A DNA stretch of 64,000 bases from assembly GCF_963675635.1 (NCBI RefSeq), contig NZ_OY776488.1, positions 1,339,501 to 1,403,500 on the forward strand, in the 5' to 3' direction. The stretch comes from an uncultured Pseudodesulfovibrio sp. Its GTDB lineage: Bacteria > Desulfobacterota > Desulfovibrionia > Desulfovibrionales > Desulfovibrionaceae. The notes under the pieces were generated by a model that saw nothing but the letters and a program-made list of their open reading frames with translations, was not told the origin of the DNA and made no database searches. Within the stretch, counting starts at the first letter, position 1. Every line of letters starts with the position of its first letter. Both the position numbers and the translations under genes were made by a program. This document shows, in pieces, positions 53,429 to 61,493 of the stretch.

Positions 53429-54982
53429 ATGTCTTTTGAACTGGATGGTTTTACAACGGACTTGCTTGAACAGATCTCCGGCAACGGTACTGCAACCGAA
53501 GCCGACTCCTCCAACATGCAGCAGCTTTATGCCGACGCCAGGGCGGGTGACGGGACAGCGCCCATCGTGGCCCTGTTTCACGCTCTCAAAAACGCCAAAG
53601 ACACAGGTGGACCGGGGTATGAAGCATATGGGCTCACCCATGAAAATCTTATCGAACTCTGTGCCAAGCATGTCGAGATCGATGAACACTCCGTGACCAT
53701 CGGGGGTCGCGTTGGCCGCGCACTGGAAATCATCACCGATGCCGGATTGCGTGTGCAGGATTACCTGGCCCGCAAGGATGTCGAAGCCCCGAGCGGAATC
53801 CAGCTCTGGGATAAGATTCTTGAAAATCAGGCTCGCATCAAATCCGTCCTTGGCATGACTGACGATGACTGGAATTCCTTTTCCGGTCAGCTCGGCAACT
53901 GCATCGACGATGCAGAAACCCTGAAAAAATGTCTCGACCTGCCCGATGACTGCATTCAGGACGTTGCCCGAATCACCAAGAAATATCGCATGCGCATGAC
54001 ACCTTACTACGCCAGCCTGATTCAGCCGGTTCCCAATGATCCGGTCATTCTTCAGGCCGTCCCCACAGCTGAAATGGTCGATACCGTGGGCGAGGAAATT
54101 CCACCCGTGGCGTCGGACCATTCGCCGGTACGCCTTGTAGATCAATTCTACCCACGTGTAGTAGCCCTCAAATCCACCAATATATGCGCCATGTACTGCA
54201 CGCACTGTCTGCGTATCGCCCACATCGGCGGCTCTGACCGCACATTCTCCAAGGCGGCCTATCAGGAAGCACTGGACTACATCGCTTCAAAACCAGCCAT
54301 CCGCGACGTGCTGATTACTGGTGGTGACGCTTTCATGTTATCCAACAGTTCCCTGCGCTGGCTGCTCGGTAAACTGGATGAAATTGACCATATAAAAATG
54401 AAACGCCTCGGCACCCGTGTTCCGGTAACCACACCGCAACGCATTGATGCCGAACTTCTCGATATTCTGGAAGAAAGCAACGACAAGAACCCCCTGCGCG
54501 TTGTTACGCAGATCAACACGGCACAGGAAATCACCCCGGTTTCCCGACAGGCGTTCAAGGATATTTCAAAACGTGTTTTCGCCGTGCTCAATCAGGCAGT
54601 CCTACTCCGCGGCATCAACGACTCAAAAGTCAAGATGTGGCACTTATGCGAAACAATTCAGGAATCCTATGTGCGCCCTTACTATATCTTTAACTGTTCC
54701 TACCGAAACCCCCAGTACTATCATATGCGGGTTCCCATCGAGAAAGGCCGGGATATTGTGGAAGGTATGTACGGCAACATTTCCGGCGATGCCATTCCGC
54801 GTTATATAGCCGCCGCCGGTGGCAAAATCCCGCTTCACCGCGACAATGTTCAGGGACGGGAAGATGACGGAACAGTCATTCTTCGGAAACCCTGGGGCGG
54901 CGAAGTCCGTTACCCGGATGCCAACCCGGATGGCTATGCAACTGACGACAATTTCGCTTTCAATCAATACGGCAAGAAATAA
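53429..54982 (+). CDS. Radical SAM protein of the lysine 2,3-aminomutase family
   Basis: The 517-residue protein has the radical SAM cysteines C253, C257 and C260 (CAMYCTHC), GGD at 298-300 and the PLP lysine K466 in AAAGGKIPLH, as in KamA. These indicate a PLP- and SAM-dependent 2,3-aminomutase that moves an alpha-amino group to the beta carbon. Comparison with clostridial lysine 2,3-aminomutase, from memory, places S424 and Y459 where that enzyme has D293 and D330, the side chains that hold the lysine epsilon-ammonium. The substrate is therefore probably not lysine. An N-terminal extension of about 180 residues is longer than in KamA. It is coupled on both sides to the ligase and peptidase genes. 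Confidence 0.88.
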   Translation: MSFELDGFTTDLLEQISGNGTATEADSSNMQQLYADARAGDGTAPIVALFHALKNAKDTGGPGYEAYGLTHENLIELCAKHVEIDEHSVTIGGRVGRALEIITDAGLRVQDYLARKDVEAPSGIQLWDKILENQARIKSVLGMTDDDWNSFSGQLGNCIDDAETLKKCLDLPDDCIQDVARITKKYRMRMTPYYASLIQPVPNDPVILQAVPTAEMVDTVGEEIPPVASDHSPVRLVDQFYPRVVALKSTNICAMYCTHCLRIAHIGGSDRTFSKAAYQEALDYIASKPAIRDVLITGGDAFMLSNSSLRWLLGKLDEIDHIKMKRLGTRVPVTTPQRIDAELLDILEESNDKNPLRVVTQINTAQEITPVSRQAFKDISKRVFAVLNQAVLLRGINDSKVKMWHLCETIQESYVRPYYIFNCSYRNPQYYHMRVPIEKGRDIVEGMYGNISGDAIPRYIAAAGGKIPLHRDNVQGREDDGTVILRKPWGGEVRYPDANPDGYATDDNFAFNQYGKK

Positions 54983-56136
54983 TGATCAACACTATTCGTA
55001 CGTATATCGAGGACCATGAGCAGGAAATGATGGACCTGCTGGAAAAGATCGTTTGCATCAACAGTTATACGGCGAACAAAGCTGGCACGGATGCTGTGTC
55101 CGCAGTCATTGAAAGCGTCATGACCGATATGGGCTTCATTGTACGCCGTATAAAACAGGATATGGTCGGGGACAACCTGATAGCTGAGAATGCCCACAGA
55201 CCTGAAAGCCGGCGCCTCCTGCTCTGTGGGCACATGGACACGGTCTTTCCACCAGAAGACGGATTTAATTGCTTCCGTAAGGAAGGAAACACTCTCATCG
55301 GTCCGGGCGTGATTGACATGAAAGGCGGTCTGGTGGTCGGCATATACGCGCTCAAGGCGCTTGATGCCGCAGATCTTCTGACAGACATGCCGGTTGCCTT
55401 TATCTTCAACTCAGATGAAGAAATAGGGTCACCGCATTCACAGGATCTCATCATCGAAGAAGCAAAAGAATCGGCAATAGCCTTTGTCTTTGAATGTTCC
55501 AGCCCAGGTGGTAAAATAGTTACGGCACGAAAAGGGAAAATATCGTTTACTCTGGAAGTTCAAGGGCAAGCCGGCCATTCTGGCAATCTCACTGGCCCCA
55601 AACCCAGTGCTATTCTCGAAATGGCACACCAGACGATTGCCCTTGAAGCTCTCAACGATGCCGCCAAGGGTGTGTCCGTCAATGTCGGGCTGATCGAAGG
55701 CGGTGTCGGACCAAATACCATAGCGCCTTCAGCCAAGGCCAAAATCGAATGCCGGTATTGGAATGAAATGGAAGGCGTGATTCTTCGCGAGGCCATTGAG
55801 AACTTAGCAGCTTCACCCACCATTACCGGCACACGTTGCCAATTGGAAGTGTTGCCTGGACGGCCGACCATGGAGAACAATCCAGCTATTGCTTCACTTT
55901 TCGACATCGTAGCTTCTGCAGGTGCCGACCTTGATATCCCGGTATTGGAAAGTGCGCGAGGCGGCGTTTCGGATGCCAATTTCATCGCTAACACAGGAAC
56001 TCCTGTGATCGACGGTCTTGGCCCTACCGGCGGCAAGGATCACTCGCACAACGAATACATGCTCACGGAATCCCTGGCTGAACGAACCATTCTAGCCGCT
56101 GTCGCCATGCGACGGGCATTCGAAAGCCTGTCGTAG
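54982..56136 (+). CDS. M20-family metallopeptidase
   Basis: The 384-residue protein has the zinc-binding set of the ArgE/DapE/CPG2 group: GHMDT (H84, D86), D112 in DMKGG, DEE at 145-147 with the general base, E171 and a late histidine in GGKDHSHNEY. A dimerisation domain is inserted (about 180-290). M20 enzymes hydrolyse amide bonds in small acyl amino acids and dipeptides. Its start overlaps the aminomutase-like gene stop as TAATG, so the two are coupled. It probably releases or recycles the product or intermediate made by the ligase. There is no signal peptide. Confidence 0.92.
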   Translation: MINTIRTYIEDHEQEMMDLLEKIVCINSYTANKAGTDAVSAVIESVMTDMGFIVRRIKQDMVGDNLIAENAHRPESRRLLLCGHMDTVFPPEDGFNCFRKEGNTLIGPGVIDMKGGLVVGIYALKALDAADLLTDMPVAFIFNSDEEIGSPHSQDLIIEEAKESAIAFVFECSSPGGKIVTARKGKISFTLEVQGQAGHSGNLTGPKPSAILEMAHQTIALEALNDAAKGVSVNVGLIEGGVGPNTIAPSAKAKIECRYWNEMEGVILREAIENLAASPTITGTRCQLEVLPGRPTMENNPAIASLFDIVASAGADLDIPVLESARGGVSDANFIANTGTPVIDGLGPTGGKDHSHNEYMLTESLAERTILAAVAMRRAFESLS

Positions 56137-56169
56137 CAGCGTCCTCTAGGCAGTCCTACCACTGGGAGC

Positions 56170-56221
56170 CTTAGGAAAGTCCAAAGTCCCTTTGCTTAAA
56201 GGGACTTTGGACTCTCCTAAG
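56170..56221. repeat. Long inverted repeat after the peptidase gene
   Basis: The arms are about 23 bases (56170-56192 with 56199-56221), with one mismatch and a 6-base loop. There is no T tract after it. It could be a strong RNA hairpin ending the operon, or a small inverted-repeat element. Confidence 0.8.
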
Positions 56222-56500
56222 CTCTATTACAACTCGTTCACTCAAGACCAGGCGGGCTCATTCATCATGCTCCCCCAAGAGTGGCATCGTTGTATTTCTT
56301 CTTTCAAGCACCCACCCCCGAATCATCAACAGACAAGTTCTGACTGAACCAACCTCTGTACGACTTTCGTGAATGGCGCAAATCCCAAGCATGGATAATC
56401 TACGATTTCTGCAAATGGTACCTTCGAATAATCAATACATATTCAACCGCGACAAGAGCCCAAATACTCCAATGCTGGAGCCGAATTTCGTTGCTCACAA
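56222..56500. other. Non-coding stretch before qrcD
   Basis: About 280 bases hold no gene that I can support. A + strand frame of some 70 codons, open from about 56345 through the terminator at 56502, includes WRKSQAWIIYDFCKWYL. It lacks a start and a ribosome-binding site; it could be chance or the remnant of a lost gene. Confidence 0.3.
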
Positions 56501-56501
56501 A

Positions 56502-56531
56502 AAAAGGGCCGCTCACAAGAGCGGCCCTTTT
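56502..56531. terminator. Terminator of the qrc operon (bidirectional)
   Basis: A 13-bp stem (56502-56514 with 56519-56531) and ACAA loop are flanked by A and T runs. It ends the minus-strand qrc transcript and could also act on the + strand. Confidence 0.9.
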
Positions 56532-56552
56532 TATTTGTGATGGATGTGACGC

Positions 56553-57779
56553 CTAATTCAACTCGCGTTCTTGCGGGAACAGCGGGAGGTAGCGGTACAC
56601 CAGAGTCAGTACCAGGAAGCCATAAGCGACGATCATGATGGACGAGGCGTACTCAACCCAGTTCGGGTAGTAAACCTGCCATTCGTCGAAAGGCATAACC
56701 GGGAAAGCGATGGTCTGAACCGTAAAGACGTAACGGTTAACAGACACACCGATGCAGTCCAGAATGGCTGCGGTATACAACAGTGCCGGGTTGTTGCGGA
56801 TGGCCGGAACGATCAGCATGATCGCAGGGACAACACCACACAGCACGATTTCAGTGAACAGAAGCCATTTGCCGTAAGCAACGCCATAGAACATGTCATC
56901 GAAGGTCAAACCGACGGAAGGCAGGTAGCCATAAGCCCATGCCCATGTATCGAGGATCTTGAAGAACATGTAAACACACAGCATGGTACCGGCGATCTTG
57001 CCCATCAAAGCCTTGGTTTTGAAGTCGACCAGCTTCTTGCCGGTGAGCTTCTCCATGAAGGTGGCGACCAGAACGGTGAAGACCGGGCCGGAACCAACTG
57101 CGGAGAGCACGAACAGGAAGAAGGTCCACGGCCAGATGAAGAAGCCTTCGCGGAAAGCGTAAGGACGACCGATCAGGACACCGTACATACCACCCAGAGA
57201 ACCCTGGTGGAATGTGGACAGGAATGCACCAATACCGGCAAACAGTGCCATATTGACGTGCATGTTGTGAGCCAGCGCATGAATGAAAGGAATCTTGTTC
57301 AACTGCTTCTGCTCCAGGACCAGCGGGACAAACTCGATGATCAGAACTGTGCAGTAACAGGTGATGCAGAAGATAACTTCAGTGAGCATGGAGTGAACGT
57401 TCGGATGCCAGTAGCCGAACCATGCACGGCCCGGCTGACCGATATCGAGCGTCAACACCAGCATTGCGCCGGAGTAACAGATAAACCCGACAACAACCGT
57501 CAGGTTGATGATTTTCTCAAGTTGTTTGATCTTGAGGATATACTTGAGCAGACCAGTGAAGAATGCACCGGCGCCAAGGGCGATCACAGCAAGGTCAAAG
57601 GTAATCCAGGCACCGAACCCGAAGTAGTTATCAAGGCCGGTAGTGCCGATACCGTTATACAAAACGAGTACTGCGGCATAAAGCCCCCAGGTGAAGAAGC
57701 CCAGAATGACGGCTGTCCAGATAAGGAACTTGCCAAACGAGCACCGCTGCACCCCTTCCGGGAAGAGTTTGCTATCCAT
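56553..57779 (-). CDS. qrcD: Quinone reductase complex, NrfD-like membrane subunit QrcD
   Basis: The 408-residue protein has about ten membrane segments and the NrfD/PsrC-type fold. It is the quinone-binding anchor of the Qrc complex, which in Desulfovibrio passes electrons from periplasmic cytochrome c3 to menaquinone. Its start lies 11 bases after the qrcC stop. Gene order A-B-C-D supports the name. It contains no Fe-S or heme motif, as expected. Confidence 0.92.
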   Translation of the reverse strand: MDSKLFPEGVQRCSFGKFLIWTAVILGFFTWGLYAAVLVLYNGIGTTGLDNYFGFGAWITFDLAVIALGAGAFFTGLLKYILKIKQLEKIINLTVVVGFICYSGAMLVLTLDIGQPGRAWFGYWHPNVHSMLTEVIFCITCYCTVLIIEFVPLVLEQKQLNKIPFIHALAHNMHVNMALFAGIGAFLSTFHQGSLGGMYGVLIGRPYAFREGFFIWPWTFFLFVLSAVGSGPVFTVLVATFMEKLTGKKLVDFKTKALMGKIAGTMLCVYMFFKILDTWAWAYGYLPSVGLTFDDMFYGVAYGKWLLFTEIVLCGVVPAIMLIVPAIRNNPALLYTAAILDCIGVSVNRYVFTVQTIAFPVMPFDEWQVYYPNWVEYASSIMIVAYGFLVLTLVYRYLPLFPQERELN

Positions 57780-57790
57780 TGTTCAGCCTC

Positions 57791-58600
57791 CTAGTGACCG
57801 CCGCCATCGGCGTTGTAGTTATCACCCTGCTTGCGGACCCATTCACGCTTGCTCATGTAGTAGACCTGGGGAGCCAGGCCGAGCTTTTCGAGCAGACGGA
57901 ATGCATTCGGGCTCTTGGCGAGGTCGTGCACCTTGTGTTCAGGATTGTTCAGATCGCCGAAGGTGATGGCCTTGGTCGGGCAGATCTCTGCACAAGCGGT
58001 GACATATGCACCATCAGGCAGATTCATCGGGTCTTCGCCATTCTGACGAGCCTGGTCTTTGGCATCCATGTAACGGGTATGGCAGAAGTTACACTTCTCA
58101 ACCACGCCACGAGGACGAGGAGACACAGCCGGGCTCAAGCCCTTGTCCATGCCTTCAGGCCAAAGCGGATCCCACCAGTTAAAGTAACGAGCATGGTAGG
58201 GGCAAGCAGCCATACAGTACCTACAACCGATACAACGGGGATAGATCTGAGAGACAATGCCGCCCTCTTCATTCTTGTCAGTGGCGATGACCGGGCAAAC
58301 AGGCACACATGCGGGGGTGCCGCACTGCATGCAGGGCCTGGGCAGGTAAGCCGTCTCGTGTTCCGGGAAGGCCTTGCCATTGGACAATTCGTAGACAGTC
58401 AGCCAAGTCAGGGTCTTGAGTTTGTTGGATGCGTCATCACGATCCTTGGTCAAGGCCTGGACATAGTTATAGGGGTCTTTCTTGGTCATGGGAGCGATAT
58501 TGTTCTCCACCTGGCAGCCGACCATACAGGCGCCGCAGCCGGTGCATTTGTCAATATCAATGACCATGCCCCATTTGATTTTGAATTCTTTTACTTGCAT
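57791..58600 (-). CDS. qrcC: Quinone reductase complex, Fe-S subunit QrcC
   Basis: The 269-residue protein starts at 58600 after a GGGGGAA ribosome-binding site. It has several ferredoxin motifs: CTGCGACMVGC, CMQCGTPACVPVCP, CIGCRYCMAACPY, and CNFCHTR with CAEICPTKAI later. This matches the four-cluster PsrB/HybA-type subunits. It carries electrons between QrcB/QrcA and QrcD. No signal peptide is visible, so export probably depends on the twin-arginine signal of QrcB. Confidence 0.93.
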   Translation of the reverse strand: MQVKEFKIKWGMVIDIDKCTGCGACMVGCQVENNIAPMTKKDPYNYVQALTKDRDDASNKLKTLTWLTVYELSNGKAFPEHETAYLPRPCMQCGTPACVPVCPVIATDKNEEGGIVSQIYPRCIGCRYCMAACPYHARYFNWWDPLWPEGMDKGLSPAVSPRPRGVVEKCNFCHTRYMDAKDQARQNGEDPMNLPDGAYVTACAEICPTKAITFGDLNNPEHKVHDLAKSPNAFRLLEKLGLAPQVYYMSKREWVRKQGDNYNADGGGH

Positions 58601-58611
58601 GTCGGTTCCCC

Positions 58612-60558
58612 CTAGATTTTGGCGACATTCACAGTGGAACCGGCCCATGTGGAGGCGCCAGCGGCGGCCTCGGAGCTCACCGTGAGGATCTTATAGACAT
58701 TATCGCCCTTGCCCTTCGAGAACTCGTCGCCAACGGTGTGCCCCATTCCCAGAGGAGCGGCCACGACACCTGGCAGAACGCCTTCGAAGATCTGGACCAA
58801 AGCTTCGCACTCGCCGTTACCGCCGGAGAGCTTCACCTTGGAACCAACGCCCACGCCAAGCTGCTTGGCAGTGGCTGATGCCATCATGACGACCATATAG
58901 TCGCCAACCAACTGATTGTTGCTGATGGTACACGGGGCATTAGGGGTGGTCGCCTGGTTGGCGGTACCGACATTGAGCAATGTATAGGGAGCAAGTCCCA
59001 CTGCGCCCGTCCCCTTGACAGGAACGGCAGCCTTACCCAATTCGCTTGCAGCCATACTGGTGGCAACCGGAGCCTCGCCTTCAGCGACGAATGCGCCGCC
59101 TTCGACCAACTCATCCATGTCTGCGCCAATGGCTTCGACCTTGGCACCGAGAACCTCTTCATAGGTCTCGAATCCGAGATCAGCCAGACCGAGGATGAAA
59201 TCGGCAGCGTTCTTGACATTCAGAGTCGCCTTGGAAACCGGAGCACCCAAGGAATACGTGGCAGCAGCCAGACCATAGGGAGAAGCCAGATCCTCAAACC
59301 GCTCGTAGCAGTGCGGGGTCGGCAGAACCAGATTGGCAGCAGCCGTGGTCTCGGTATTGACCGAGTCAAATGCGACGGTAAAACCGGCCTTGACCTGCTC
59401 AGGCAGGGCGTAGGCGGGATTTGCTTCGTATACGAACAGCAGGTCGGTAGAAACACCTTCCAAGATATCCGCTTTCAACATTTCACTGCGACCCATAGCA
59501 GTCTCGACGGCCTTGCCAAACTCAGGCAACACCTTCATACCGCCGCCAAGCAACAGGTTCAGAGCGAACGCTGCGCCGTGTGCGGCGACAGAACCACCAG
59601 GAACAACCACGGGATTGCTCGCTGCCAGGAGGTCCTTGGCAATAGCGGCCATCATATCGGCTTTGACGCTGGTGGCTGCTTCAACCTTGGCCGGGCTGTA
59701 GTCATTCATAACCATGGCCTTGAACTGATCGAAATCAGCAGCGGTCGTGGTCTTGCCAGACTGCAATACATAATATGCAATGCCCAGAGTAAAGGCAGCC
59801 ATGCCTTCAGCCGGGACAGGCACCCATTTGTCAGTGACGGAAGCGGTTTTTGTCTGCATGGGACCGGCAAAATAGAACTTACCGGACTCGTTAGCTGCAA
59901 AAGCCTTAAGGTTGGCGACGGTCGGACCCCAGGATTCCAGGGCATCGGCGCCAGCCAACAGGACCACATCCGCATTTTCCAGATCATACCCGATCTGACC
60001 GGAACCACCCATGAGACCGGCCCACGCCTTATCGGCGGCCTGCATGTCACATGGCATGGTGTAAAATGCATCACTGCCCTTGGCGGCCAGCAACGCGGAG
60101 AAGACCTCATTGACGGTGCCGGTCTGGTCACCCGAAATGACAGCAACATTGCCGCCAGCGGCTTCCAGTTTCTCGGCCACGACTTCCTGGGCTTTTTCCC
60201 AAGAGATTTCTTCACCATTCAACATGGGAGCCTTGATCCGTGACGGGTTGTTCATAACCTGCACACCATTGGCGCACAAAGGACAAACACCACCGCCGGA
60301 AAGCGGGTTCTCCATGTTTCCTTCAATACCGAAGGCTTCACCAGCAACGGTGCGAACCTTCACGGCACATCCAGATTCACACATCTTGGACACGGTCGGT
60401 ACGCCTTTGACTTCCCCGTATTTCAACGTGGGAATCCAAGGCCAGTTCTGCGTCCAGATGGAGACATCATCAAGAGCTTTCCATACCGTCGGTGTAAAAA
60501 GGATACCGACGGTGGCGCCCACACTCATCTGAATAAAAGCTCTGCGTGCTACGCTCAT
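58612..60558 (-). CDS. qrcB: Quinone reductase complex, molybdopterin-family subunit QrcB
   Basis: The 648-residue protein starts at 60558 and begins with a twin-arginine-like signal (VARRAFIQMSVGATVG). It belongs to the molybdopterin oxidoreductase family, with the N-terminal Fe-S cysteines in CESGCAV and CPLCANG. In Desulfovibrio vulgaris the Qrc complex contains no molybdenum, so this large subunit is considered structural; that is family knowledge. An ATG further upstream is possible but would overlap qrcA. The protein is predicted to be periplasmic and membrane-attached through QrcD. Confidence 0.92.
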   Translation of the reverse strand: MSVARRAFIQMSVGATVGILFTPTVWKALDDVSIWTQNWPWIPTLKYGEVKGVPTVSKMCESGCAVKVRTVAGEAFGIEGNMENPLSGGGVCPLCANGVQVMNNPSRIKAPMLNGEEISWEKAQEVVAEKLEAAGGNVAVISGDQTGTVNEVFSALLAAKGSDAFYTMPCDMQAADKAWAGLMGGSGQIGYDLENADVVLLAGADALESWGPTVANLKAFAANESGKFYFAGPMQTKTASVTDKWVPVPAEGMAAFTLGIAYYVLQSGKTTTAADFDQFKAMVMNDYSPAKVEAATSVKADMMAAIAKDLLAASNPVVVPGGSVAAHGAAFALNLLLGGGMKVLPEFGKAVETAMGRSEMLKADILEGVSTDLLFVYEANPAYALPEQVKAGFTVAFDSVNTETTAAANLVLPTPHCYERFEDLASPYGLAAATYSLGAPVSKATLNVKNAADFILGLADLGFETYEEVLGAKVEAIGADMDELVEGGAFVAEGEAPVATSMAASELGKAAVPVKGTGAVGLAPYTLLNVGTANQATTPNAPCTISNNQLVGDYMVVMMASATAKQLGVGVGSKVKLSGGNGECEALVQIFEGVLPGVVAAPLGMGHTVGDEFSKGKGDNVYKILTVSSEAAAGASTWAGSTVNVAKI

Positions 60559-60571
60559 TCTCAGTACCCCT

Positions 60572-61321
60572 TTACTTATGGCAGGTGTAGCAGGCGTTAG
60601 GCTGACCCTTGAGGGCATGACACCGTTCGCACTTCCACATCTTCATGGTCATCTTGCTGTAACCGGAAAGGATGTTCCGCTCGAATGCCGGAGGCACATC
60701 GTTAGCGCCGATATCCTTTACATGGCACAGGTTGCAGTTCTGCTCGGGAGCTTCGCCCTCAAACACTGCGGGGTCCACGACGTCGGACAGTTCCTTCTTA
60801 AGCTCTGCCATATCGGCAATGCTCAGCTCTGCGTGAGCCTTGTGAGAGAAGAAAACATTGTCCGGCTGATACTGGTAGTTCAGCCAGGGAACTTCTTTGC
60901 CCTGGATCAGATACTTAACCACGTACTCGCGTTCGGCCTGCTTCTTGTCATCTTCCGATGAAGCCAGGTTGTCTTCAATGGCCCCCAGCTCAGCCTTCAT
61001 GATGGCTTCATAGTCGTTCGGGTCAATGCCTTCTTCTGCAATGGCTTCCATTGCTTCTTCAGGATCGACCGCGTGACATTCGGCACATACTGCGTTGGTC
61101 GGGAAACCGGCATACGAGCCGTCATCCCGGAAATAATGGCAGCTTTCGCAATCCATTCCCTCGCCCTCTACGTGCACAGCATGGCTGAACCAGATCGGTT
61201 GTTCCTCGTTTTCGTAGAACATACCGGGGATTACAGCCCAGCCCAACACGCAGGCGGCCAGGAAGCCGATGATAAAGGGAAATGCCCCTCCACACCGTTT
61301 CGATGCTTTTCTTTCCTCCAT
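60572..61321 (-). CDS. qrcA: Quinone reductase complex, multiheme cytochrome QrcA
   Basis: The 249-residue protein has an N-terminal membrane anchor (residues 14-34) and five CxxCH heme sites: CESCH, CAECH, CNLCH, CERCH and CYTCH. The D. vulgaris QrcA is described as hexaheme; I find no sixth CxxCH or longer-spaced site here. Extra histidines (FSHAVH, FSHKAH) supply axial ligands as in cytochrome c3-like folds. QrcA accepts electrons from periplasmic cytochrome c3. It is the first gene of the operon. Confidence 0.93.
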   Translation of the reverse strand: MEERKASKRCGGAFPFIIGFLAACVLGWAVIPGMFYENEEQPIWFSHAVHVEGEGMDCESCHYFRDDGSYAGFPTNAVCAECHAVDPEEAMEAIAEEGIDPNDYEAIMKAELGAIEDNLASSEDDKKQAEREYVVKYLIQGKEVPWLNYQYQPDNVFFSHKAHAELSIADMAELKKELSDVVDPAVFEGEAPEQNCNLCHVKDIGANDVPPAFERNILSGYSKMTMKMWKCERCHALKGQPNACYTCHK

Positions 61322-61348
61322 AACCTCGCCCCATCACTCTAAAGTTAA

Positions 61349-61426
61349 TGTGAAAATCACACCAATTGAACTATGTTCCCATACGGCACGGATCGTTTTC
61401 GTGTCAAGAGAATATGAAAATTTTCA
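61349..61426 (-). promoter_or_regulatory. Promoter and operator candidates for qrcABCD
   Basis: On the minus strand TTGACA (61402-61407) and TATGGG (61378-61383), 18 bases apart, form a possible promoter. A perfect 12-base palindrome TGAAAATTTTCA lies just upstream (61415-61426), and a 13-base dyad TGTGA-AAA-TCACA lies downstream (61349-61361), where a repressor could bind. Confidence 0.45.
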
Positions 61427-61493
61427 CGATCTCCTCGACACAAAAAAAACCCAATAATCCAATCGGCTATACGCCAACAACCTCTATTGATAT

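Noticed and set aside
56571-57794. A 407-codon + strand frame over qrcD
   Set aside because: The encoded sequence is a charged, low-complexity shadow of a membrane-protein gene; qrcD on the minus strand is well supported.
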